Origin: Lachnospiraceae bacterium UBA7012
GTDB taxonomy: Bacteria; Bacillota; Clostridia; Lachnospirales; Lachnospiraceae
Assembly: GCA_002449595.1 (NCBI GenBank)
Contig: DJXE01000158.1
Span: 12,351-17,893 of the forward strand
DNA: 5,543 nt
Reading direction: 5' to 3'
Under the pieces are notes generated by a model that was not told where the DNA came from, did no database searches, and saw only the letters and a program-made list of their open reading frames with translations. Below, piece by piece: positions 1 through 5,543 of this stretch. How positions within the stretch are numbered: the stretch's first letter is position 1; each line of letters starts with the position of its first letter. Made by a program: the position numbers and the translations under genes.

Positions 1-50
1 GTGACCTCCGCACTACCAATGCGACGCACTACCGACTGTGCTATGCCAGC
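1..50 (-). tRNA. tRNA-Thr (anticodon GGU), 3' part cut off by the window edge
   Basis: Read on the minus strand from position 50, the sequence folds as a tRNA 5' portion. The acceptor strand is GCTGGCA (50-44), followed by TA at tRNA positions 8-9. The D-stem is GCAC/GTGC around the loop AGTCGGTA, which carries the usual GG pair. The anticodon stem is TCGCA/TGCGG (24-20 with 12-8; four Watson-Crick pairs and one wobble) around a 7-nt loop TTGGTAG with U33. The anticodon is GGU (17-15), which reads the threonine codon ACC. The variable loop AGGTC follows, and only the first two bases of the T-stem are in the window. The GCTGGCATAG start is typical of bacterial tRNA-Thr. The T-arm and 3' acceptor strand lie outside, so intactness cannot be confirmed. 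The gene has its own promoter at 113-142. Confidence 0.87.
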
Positions 51-74
51 ACGTTATACCGCCCTTGCGGATCT

Positions 75-88
75 CCGATCTTCATCGG
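75..88 (-). other. Small hairpin in the leader ahead of the tRNA
   Basis: On the minus strand CCGAT-GAAG-ATCGG forms a perfect 5-bp stem with a 4-nt loop, about 25 nt before the mature tRNA 5' end. A second short stem, CCGC-AAGG-GCGG, follows between it and the tRNA. No U-run follows either, so they are not terminators. They probably lie in the part of the precursor removed by RNase P, and their function is unknown. Confidence 0.35.
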
Positions 89-112
89 CCCGCGCAACGA
101 TACAGCTTCATG

Positions 113-142
113 ATAATATCACACAGAATTTTGCTTTGTCAA
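113..142 (-). promoter_or_regulatory. Strong sigma-A-type promoter for the tRNA
   Basis: On the minus strand there is a perfect -35 box TTGACA (142-137), an 18-nt spacer, and a -10 box TATTAT (118-113; 5 of 6 to consensus). TG-A stands immediately before the -10, which is the extended -10 form. The predicted start is near 106, giving a leader of about 55 nt before the tRNA at 50. The promoter lies after the sigH stop codon, so the tRNA can be made independently of the cysS-sigH run. No U-tailed terminator is visible between sigH and this promoter, so read-through from sigH may also contribute. Confidence 0.75.
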
Positions 143-182
143 TGACCAGCTTTCCGCAAATTGATTCAAGTTGGATCTTGCG

Positions 183-812
183 TCACTTCAGCTTCCTGCG
201 AATGCGCTGCAGCGCGTTGTCGATCGATTTCGGGGAGCGGGCGAGAACCGCCGCGATCTCCCGGTAATCCATGCCGGTGAGGTAAAGTCCGAGGACTTCC
301 TGCTCCATCGGGCTTAAGTTCTGCTCGATCCGGTCGAACATGAGGCGCACGCTCTCGCGGTCGATGACGCGCTGCTCCGGGTTGTCATTGTCCGGGGCGG
401 AGATCATCTCGCCGAGCGCCTGCCTGACCTTGCTGCCGTCCGCGCCGTCCCGGCTGCCCGCCGCGGCGTCCAGCGACACTGCCATATTGAGCGGCAGGTG
501 CTTGCTCCGGCCGTCCGCCTGGACCGCCGTGTAGATCTGCCGGCTCACGCACAGGGCCGCAAACGTCGGGAACGAAGCCTCCCTGGCGGGATCATAGTCG
601 CGGATCGCCTTGAAGAGGCCGATCATGCCCTCCTGGATCAGGTCGTCCCTGTCCCCGCCGAGAATGAACATGGACCCTGCCTTGCTCCTCGCGAGTTCCT
701 TATACCGGTCCATCAGGACGTCCATCGCTGCGGCGTCTCCCTCCCGAATGAGCGCAAGAAGCTCCTCATCGGTAAGAAAAACATCGCCGCCATCCCTCTT
801 GTGTCTCTCCAT
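183..812 (-). CDS. sigH: RNA polymerase sigma-H factor (sigma-70 family, transition-state/sporulation type)
   Basis: The product has 209 residues; B. subtilis SigH has 218. Sigma region 2 is clear: the core-binding helix DDLIQEGMIGLFKAI is at about 56-70, and the -10 recognition part FPTFAALCVSRQIYTAV at about 81-97. RSKHLPLN (102-109) matches the SigH-type segment that follows. Region 4, with its DNA-binding helix-turn-helix, covers about 169-209 and ends SIDNALQRIRRKLK; the short tail seen in Bacillus is missing. In sporulating Firmicutes SigH directs early sporulation, competence and stationary-phase genes, and here that role is inferred from family and position. A TTG one codon upstream (815) is in frame, but ATG at 812 is preferred because GGGAG lies 5 nt before it. 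The gene follows rlmB after a 98-nt gap in which I see no convincing promoter. Confidence 0.93.
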   Translation of the reverse strand: MERHKRDGGDVFLTDEELLALIREGDAAAMDVLMDRYKELARSKAGSMFILGGDRDDLIQEGMIGLFKAIRDYDPAREASFPTFAALCVSRQIYTAVQADGRSKHLPLNMAVSLDAAAGSRDGADGSKVRQALGEMISAPDNDNPEQRVIDRESVRLMFDRIEQNLSPMEQEVLGLYLTGMDYREIAAVLARSPKSIDNALQRIRRKLK

Positions 813-817
813 CAATA

Positions 818-822
818 CTCCC
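818..822 (-). promoter_or_regulatory. Ribosome binding site deciding the sigH start
   Basis: GGGAG on the minus strand stands 5 nt before ATG (812-810) but only 2 nt before the alternative TTG (815-813). This spacing favours the ATG. Confidence 0.6.
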
Positions 823-910
823 GCTCATATTCCGGTGCTGTTTTGGCAGATTCACCGCGCATTATGCCGGTCTTATCCGGAGTGCTCCTCGCAGAAGCAT
901 CCTCGCGGAT

Positions 911-1639
911 TCAGCTCATTCGCTGCCTGACGATCTCGTAAGCTAAAACGCCGGCCGCGACGGAGGCGTTCAGCGAGTCGATGTCGCCGAGACAGGGGAT
1001 CGAGGCGATGAGGTCGCACTTCTCGCGGACCAGCCTGGACACGCCGCTGCCCTCGCTTCCGATCACGAGGCAGATCGGACCCCGCAGGTCGAGCTTCGTC
1101 ATCGTGGTGCCGTCCATGTCCGCACAGACGGTCCAGATTCCCTTCTTCTGCAGGTCCTCGATCGTGCGGACGAGATTCGTCACGCGCGCGACCTTCGTGT
1201 AGTTCAGCGCGCCTGCGGACGCCTTGGCCGCGGTCGCCGTGAGGCCGACCGCCCTGTCCTTCGGGATGATGACGCCGTGCGCGCCCGCCATGTTGGCGGT
1301 GCGGATGATCGCGCCGAGGTTGTGGGGATCCTCGATCCCGTCCAGCAGGAAGAAGAACGGCTGCTGCCCCTTCTCCTTAGCCGCCGCGAAGAGGTCGTCG
1401 ACCTCCGCGTAGGCGTACTCCGCCGTGCTCGCGATCACGCCCTGGTGGCGCCCCGTCTCCGACATCTGGTCGAGCCGCTGTCGGGAGACGTATTTGATCG
1501 GCGTTCCCGCCTTCGCCGCCTCCCTCTTGATCGTCATGACCGGCCCGTCTTTACATCCGTCCAGGATATACAGCCTGTCGATGGTCCTTCCCGCGCGGAA
1601 GGCCTCGATCACAGCATTTCTTCCTTCAATATCCGCCAT
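911..1639 (-). CDS. rlmB: 23S rRNA (guanosine-2'-O-)-methyltransferase RlmB, SPOUT/TrmH family
   Basis: This 242-residue protein has the usual length and architecture of RlmB/TrmH-type enzymes, which methylate the 2'-O of G2251 (E. coli numbering) in the 23S rRNA peptidyl-transferase region using S-adenosylmethionine. The N-terminal substrate-binding domain starts with IEGRNAVIEAFRAG (4-17), and RHQGVIA (64-70) is the conserved hinge. The SPOUT catalytic domain shows motif 1, LDGIEDPHNLGAIIRTAN (99-116), with N107 and the catalytic-type R113. Motif 2 is LVIGSEGSGVSRLV (191-204) and motif 3 SLNASVAAG (222-230), which together form the knotted cofactor site. The start ATG lies 2 nt past the mrnC stop, and a good GGAGAG ribosome site sits inside the end of mrnC, 9 nt before it. 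Translational coupling with mrnC is likely. RlmB is preferred over a tRNA methylase because of the N-terminal domain and gene context. Confidence 0.93.
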   Translation of the reverse strand: MADIEGRNAVIEAFRAGRTIDRLYILDGCKDGPVMTIKREAAKAGTPIKYVSRQRLDQMSETGRHQGVIASTAEYAYAEVDDLFAAAKEKGQQPFFFLLDGIEDPHNLGAIIRTANMAGAHGVIIPKDRAVGLTATAAKASAGALNYTKVARVTNLVRTIEDLQKKGIWTVCADMDGTTMTKLDLRGPICLVIGSEGSGVSRLVREKCDLIASIPCLGDIDSLNASVAAGVLAYEIVRQRMS

Positions 1640-1641
1640 TT

Positions 1642-2066
1642 TTAATTACTCTCCTCTTCCAGAGCATCCTCTGCCTGCCGCAGCAGCTGCAGGAACCGCG
1701 CCGTCTCTCCCTTCAGGTAGAGATAGCCGCAGAGCGTCTCCAGCGCCGTCGCCTTCCGGTAGTCCTCTTCCGTCGCGCTGTGCGCCTTGTGGTGCGGGTT
1801 CGCGTTTCTTCCCCGCCGGTAGATCGCGGCTTCCTCGTCAGTCAGGAACGGCTGCATCGCGTCGATGAGCTTCGCCTGCATGGAGGCGCGCACGATCCGG
1901 TTCGTCTCGTTGTGCAGCTTTTCCGCCTGCCGGCTGCCCTGCGAGAGGACCACCGTGCGGATGATGAGCGAAAAGACCGCATCTCCCAAAAAAGCCAGAG
2001 CCAAAGGTGAATACTGCCCCGGCTCTGTCTTTTTCTCCGTTGGAAACTGTTCCAGTATCAGATCAT

Positions 2067-2082
<16 letters not shown>
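1642..2082 (-). CDS. mrnC: Mini-ribonuclease III (23S rRNA maturation)
   Basis: A 146-residue protein consisting of an RNase III catalytic domain without the double-stranded-RNA-binding domain, as expected for Mini-III. In B. subtilis this enzyme trims the 5' and 3' ends of 23S rRNA precursor within 50S particles. The signature YSPLALAFLGDAVFSLIIR (24-42) holds the catalytic aspartate D34. RRGRNA (89-94) is the conserved central loop, and ATALETLCGYLYLKG (111-125) carries the second acidic residue, E115. The start is GTG at 2082-2080, inside the end of cysS (16-nt overlap in another frame), and is preceded by a strong ribosome site. No ATG in this frame gives a better start. Its place between cysS and rlmB is the classical Firmicute arrangement and joins rRNA processing with rRNA methylation. 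Confidence 0.93.
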
Positions 2083-3491
<1,409 letters not shown>

Positions 3492-3534
3492 AGTGCCCTG
3501 TACTCCTTTGTTTGTGATTTAGTGTATCCAGACC

Positions 3535-3563
3535 AGTTTATCGCCCAGCCTGCGCGGATGCAA
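3535..3563 (-). promoter_or_regulatory. Weak candidate promoter for cysS
   Basis: On the minus strand TTGCAT (3563-3558) and TAAACT (3540-3535) are separated by exactly 17 nt. They match the sigma-A boxes at 3 of 6 and 4 of 6 positions. A start near 3528 would give a leader of about 37 nt. The match is poor, and the only support is its position in the 129-nt gap between ispF and cysS. No intrinsic terminator is visible in this gap, so read-through from ispF is equally possible. Confidence 0.3.
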
Positions 3564-3620
3564 GCGGTTTCCGGTCCGTGAAGCCGCGCGGAATCCGTCT
3601 GTGCCTTTGCGCGGAACTGC

Positions 3621-4184
3621 TTATCCCTGCCGCATCGGACAGCCGCCGCAGTTTCCGCAGCTTCTGCCGGCTGCATCGGAGGAGGTCATTGCCGTCGCCG
3701 CACTCAGGTCCAGCGGCGATTCGATCAGGGCGACCGCCTGCGCGGCGATCCCCTCTCCGCTGCCCGTGAATCCGAGCCCTTCCTCTGTCGTTGCCTTGAC
3801 GCTGACCTGGCTCACGTCGATCTGCAGCGCCGACGCGATGTTGTTTCTCATCGCGTCGATGTGCGGCCGCATCTTCGGCGCCTGCGCGATGACCGTCGCG
3901 TCAATGTTGCTGATCAGATAAAAATGCTCTCTGAGGAGCTCCCCCACGCGGGCGAGCAGCTGCAGCGAATCCGCGCCTTTGTAGGCCGGGTCGCTGTCCG
4001 GGAAGTGCAGCCCGATGTCCCCGAGCGCCGCCGCACCGAGCAGCGCGTCCGAGATCGCGTGCAGCAGGACGTCGGCGTCGGAGTGCCCGAGCAGCCCCTT
4101 TTCATATGGAATGTCCACGCCGCCGATGATGAGCCTGCGCCCCTCCGCGAGCCGGTGGACGTCGTATCCGGTTCCGATCCTCAT
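3621..4184 (-). CDS. ispF: 2-C-methyl-D-erythritol 2,4-cyclodiphosphate synthase with Cys-rich C-terminal extension
   Basis: IspF cyclises CDP-methylerythritol 2-phosphate to MEcPP and releases CMP, in the MEP route to isoprenoids. The start [12 protein letters not shown] is the family N-terminus and carries metal ligands D8 and H10; the third ligand, H42, lies in [21 protein letters not shown] (34-43) and the nucleotide-site segment [18 protein letters not shown] (130-147) are conserved. The core ends near residue 155, where most IspF proteins (about 155-160 residues) stop. This one has 187 residues: a low-complexity Ser/Ala/Thr linker and then CGNCGGCPM with C176, C179 and C182 spaced CxxCxxC. 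Position 142 is Ser where E. coli has Arg. The frame stays open upstream to 4310, but ATG at 4184 is chosen because homology begins there and purine-rich GAAAGAG lies 9 nt before it. A Fur-like palindrome directly precedes that site. ispD is not adjacent. Confidence 0.94.
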   Translation of the reverse strand: MRIGTGYDVHRLAEGRRLIIGGVDIPYEKGLLGHSDADVLLHAISDALLGAAALGDIGLHFPDSDPAYKGADSLQLLARVGELLREHFYLISNIDATVIAQAPKMRPHIDAMRNNIASALQIDVSQVSVKATTEEGLGFTGSGEGIAAQAVALIESPLDLSAATAMTSSDAAGRSCGNCGGCPMRQG

Positions 4185-4200
4185 GAATACATACTCTTTC

Positions 4201-4215
4201 TGATAATTATTATCG
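4201..4215. promoter_or_regulatory. Fur-like 7-1-7 inverted repeat before ispF
   Basis: The 15-mer TGATAATTATTATCG contains a perfect GATAAT-T-ATTATC inverted repeat (4202-4214). It matches the B. subtilis-type Fur consensus TGATAATnATTATCA at all defined positions except the last. It lies 16 nt upstream of the ispF ATG and abuts its ribosome site. On the minus strand the same bases offer GATAAT (4214-4209), a 5-of-6 match to a -10 box, so a bound repressor would cover a promoter here. I find no good -35 partner. PerR (TTATAATnATTATAA) and Zur boxes fit less well. This is sequence resemblance only; binding is inferred. Confidence 0.45.
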
Positions 4216-4229
4216 CTATGGCACGAGTC

Positions 4230-4277
4230 ATGCCGACAGGTTCGTGAACGCTTCGCGCTCACGAACTGTCGCGGCAT
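4230..4277. repeat. Long imperfect palindrome (hairpin A) in the purH-ispF gap
   Basis: The arms begin ATGCC and end GGCAT, and pair through GACAG with CTGTC and TTCGTGA (4241-4247) with TCACGAA (4259-4265). The tip is a 3-nt loop closed by CGC/GCG. A few bulged bases interrupt the stem. On the minus strand one mismatch becomes a G-U wobble, so the stem is slightly better as RNA transcribed with the genes. No U-run follows in the direction of transcription, so it is not a canonical intrinsic terminator. It shares TTCGTGAGCG with the neighbouring palindrome, in inverted orientation. Confidence 0.7.
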
Positions 4278-4305
4278 TCGCCGTATGCGTCCAATCTGTC
4301 TGTCA

Positions 4306-4332
4306 GGCATTCGTGAGCGGGCTCACGATGCC
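4306..4332. repeat. Palindrome (hairpin B) related to hairpin A
   Basis: GGCAT-CGTGAGC (4306-4318, with T4311 bulged) pairs with GCTCACG-ATGCC (4321-4332), giving a near-perfect stem with a tiny central loop. The 10-mer TTCGTGAGCG (4310-4319) recurs as its reverse complement in hairpin A (4256-4265), and GGCATTCG (4306-4313) recurs directly at 4273-4280. The two therefore look like copies of one motif, in the manner of REP/BIME-type intergenic repeats. No U-run follows on the minus strand. Confidence 0.7.
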
Positions 4333-4347
4333 TTCGGCCATCTTGTC

Positions 4348-4370
4348 CGCGCATGCCTCATTGCTGCGCG
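4348..4370. repeat. Short stem (hairpin C) just after the AICAR transformylase stop
   Basis: CGCGCA (4348-4353) and TGCGCG (4365-4370) form a perfect 6-bp stem around an 11-nt loop. It starts within 10 nt of the purH stop codon. It could protect the 3' end of the message or be a chance product of GC-rich sequence. It lacks the U-run of a terminator. Confidence 0.35.
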
Positions 4371-4374
4371 CACC

Positions 4375-5543
4375 TCAGTGATGGAAAAGTCTGATCCCCG
4401 TGAAGCACATGACCATATCGTGCGCATCGCACGCCTCGATCACGTTGTCGTCCCGGACGGAGCCGCCGGGCTGCGCCACGTATTTCACGCCGCTGCGGAA
4501 CGCGCGCTCGATGTTGTCGCCAAACGGGAAGAACGCATCGGAGCCGAGCGAGACGCCGGTGTTGCCGTCCAGCCATGCTCTCTTCTCTTCCGCCGTGAAG
4601 ACGTTCGGCTTCACGGTGAAGATGTTCTCCCAGCGGCCGTCCGCGAGGACGTCCATGTAATCCTCACCCATGTAGAGGTCGATCGCGTTGTCCCTGTCCG
4701 CGCGCCGGATGTCGCTTCTGAAAGGAAGCTCCAGCACCTGCGGCGACTGCCGAAGGTACCAGTTGTCCGCCTTGCTGCCCGCGAGCCGCGTGCAGTGGAT
4801 GCGCGACTGCTGCCCGGCGCCGATGCCGATCGCCTGGCCGCCCTTCACGAAGCAGACGGAGTTCGACTGCGTGTACTTCAGCGTGATCAGGGAGATCGCG
4901 AGATCGTCCCTCGCTTCTTTCGGCAGATCCTTATTCTTTGTCACGATGTTTGCGAAAAGCGCATCGTCGATCACGAGCTCGTTCCTGCCCTGCTCGAACG
5001 TCACGCCGAAGACCTGCTTGCGCTCGATCTCCTCGGGCTCATAGGACGGATCGATCTGGATGACCGCGTAGCCACCTTTTTTCTTCGCGGAAAGGATCTC
5101 CAGCGCCTCCTTGTCATATCCGGGCGCGATCACGCCGTCGGACACCTCGCGCGCGATCAGCTTCGCGGTCGCGGCGTCGCAGACGTCGGAGAGCGAGATG
5201 AAATCGCCGAAGGAGCTCATGCGGTCCGCGCCGCGGGCACGGGCATACGCGCTCGCGAGAGGCGTCAGCTCATCCGTGTCGTCGACCCAGTAGATCTTCC
5301 GCTCGACGTCCGTCAGCGGAAGGCCGATCGCCGCGCCGGCGGGGGACACGTGCTTGAAGGAAGTCGCGGACGGAAGCCCCGTCGCCCTCTTCAGTTCGCG
5401 CACGAGCTGCCAGCCGTTGAAGCCGTCCAGCAGATTGATGTAGCCGGGCCTGCCGTTCAGCACCGTGATGGGAAGGTCCTTGCCGTTCTCCATAAAGATC
5501 CTGGAGGGTTTCTGGTTCGGGTTGCATCCGTATTTCAGTTCAA
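4375..5543 (-). CDS. purH: AICAR transformylase (phosphoribosylaminoimidazolecarboxamide formyltransferase), N-terminus beyond the window
   Basis: This enzyme moves a formyl group from 10-formyltetrahydrofolate to AICAR, giving FAICAR, the next-to-last step of IMP synthesis. The frame is open to the window edge; residues ELKYGCNPNQKP upstream of the first ATG (5493) match the AICAR-transformylase domain start (LRYGENPHQ in two-domain PurH), so the true start lies outside. In all, 388 residues are visible. SFKHVSPAGAA (codons 5361-5329) carries the catalytic Lys-His pair equivalent to K266-H267 of human ATIC. Further conserved parts are QSNSVCFVKGGQAIGIGAGQ, DAFFPFGDNIERA and the end IRLFHH. 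The YGCNPNQ start and TGIRLFHH end fit the stand-alone clostridial form of about 391 residues, with cyclohydrolase activity in a separate protein. A fused cyclohydrolase domain beyond the edge cannot be excluded. Confidence 0.92.
   Translation of the reverse strand, partial: ELKYGCNPNQKPSRIFMENGKDLPITVLNGRPGYINLLDGFNGWQLVRELKRATGLPSATSFKHVSPAGAAIGLPLTDVERKIYWVDDTDELTPLASAYARARGADRMSSFGDFISLSDVCDAATAKLIAREVSDGVIAPGYDKEALEILSAKKKGGYAVIQIDPSYEPEEIERKQVFGVTFEQGRNELVIDDALFANIVTKNKDLPKEARDDLAISLITLKYTQSNSVCFVKGGQAIGIGAGQQSRIHCTRLAGSKADNWYLRQSPQVLELPFRSDIRRADRDNAIDLYMGEDYMDVLADGRWENIFTVKPNVFTAEEKRAWLDGNTGVSLGSDAFFPFGDNIERAFRSGVKYVAQPGGSVRDDNVIEACDAHDMVMCFTGIRLFHH

Noticed and set aside
111..121. TGATA-A-TATCA palindrome overlapping the tRNA -10 box, as a second Fur-like site
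   Set aside because: It is only 5-1-5 and lacks the 6-1-6 core. The bases are explained by the promoter -10 region.
861..866. CATAAT as a -10 box for a separate sigH promoter
   Set aside because: It matches the -10 at 5 of 6 positions and lies at a suitable distance from sigH, but no acceptable -35 box is found 16-18 nt upstream.
875..910. Direct repeat TCCTCGC (886-892 and 900-906) and weak stem ATCCG/CGGAT after rlmB
   Set aside because: The repeat is only 7 bp, the stem is broken by a large internal loop, and no U-run follows, so neither a terminator nor a binding site can be supported.
3552..3616. Repeated GCGCGGA(A) at 3552-3558, 3586-3593 and 3609-3616
   Set aside because: These are short GC-rich words with irregular spacing in a GC-rich genome; chance is the simplest explanation.
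3492..3620. T-box leader before cysS
   Set aside because: The gap contains no T-box sequence (GGGTGG-type) and no antiterminator/terminator pair; 129 nt is also short for a T-box.
4185..4310. In-frame N-terminal extension of IspF by 42 codons from the ATG at 4310
   Set aside because: IspF homology begins exactly at [10 protein letters not shown] (4184). The extension would translate through the palindromes and has a composition unlike a protein domain.

Overview
The window reads as a housekeeping stretch from a GC-rich Firmicute of the class Clostridia; a Lachnospiraceae-type genome is the best guess. The evidence is gene content: a sporulation-type sigma-H factor, Mini-RNase III (a Firmicute and cyanobacterial family), and an AICAR transformylase with the divergent start and end typical of the short clostridial form. 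Coding sequence is visibly rich in G/C at third codon positions. Every gene lies on the minus strand, so transcription runs from high to low coordinates.

Layout in transcription order: (1) 5543-4375, an AICAR transformylase (late purine synthesis), missing only its first few residues at the window edge. (2) 4374-4185, a non-coding gap holding two related palindromic hairpins, a weaker third one and, just before the next gene, a 15-bp inverted repeat resembling a Fur box. (3) 4184-3621, ispF (MEP isoprenoid pathway), with an unusual Cys-rich C-terminal tail. (4) 3620-3492, a gap with a weak candidate promoter. (5) 3491-911, a tight run of cysS, mrnC and rlmB: cysS and mrnC overlap by 16 nt, and mrnC and rlmB are 2 nt apart. 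(6) 910-813, a 98-nt gap. (7) 812-183, sigH. (8) 182-51, a gap with a strong sigma-A-type promoter. (9) 50-1, the 5' part of a tRNA-Thr(GGU), cut by the window edge.

How the genes fit together: cysS, mrnC, rlmB and sigH form a compact version of the classical Firmicute cluster (ispD-ispF-gltX-cysE-cysS-mrnC-rlmB-yacP-sigH). It combines tRNA charging, 23S rRNA maturation and methylation, and a transition-state sigma factor; a tRNA follows from its own promoter. gltX, cysE and yacP are absent from their usual places. The purine gene upstream belongs to a different pathway and is separated by the hairpin-rich gap.

I see no defence system, mobile element, CRISPR array or clearly new multi-gene system. 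The points most worth a second look are the Fur-like box before ispF, the CxxCxxC tail on IspF, and the paired palindromes in the purH-ispF gap.
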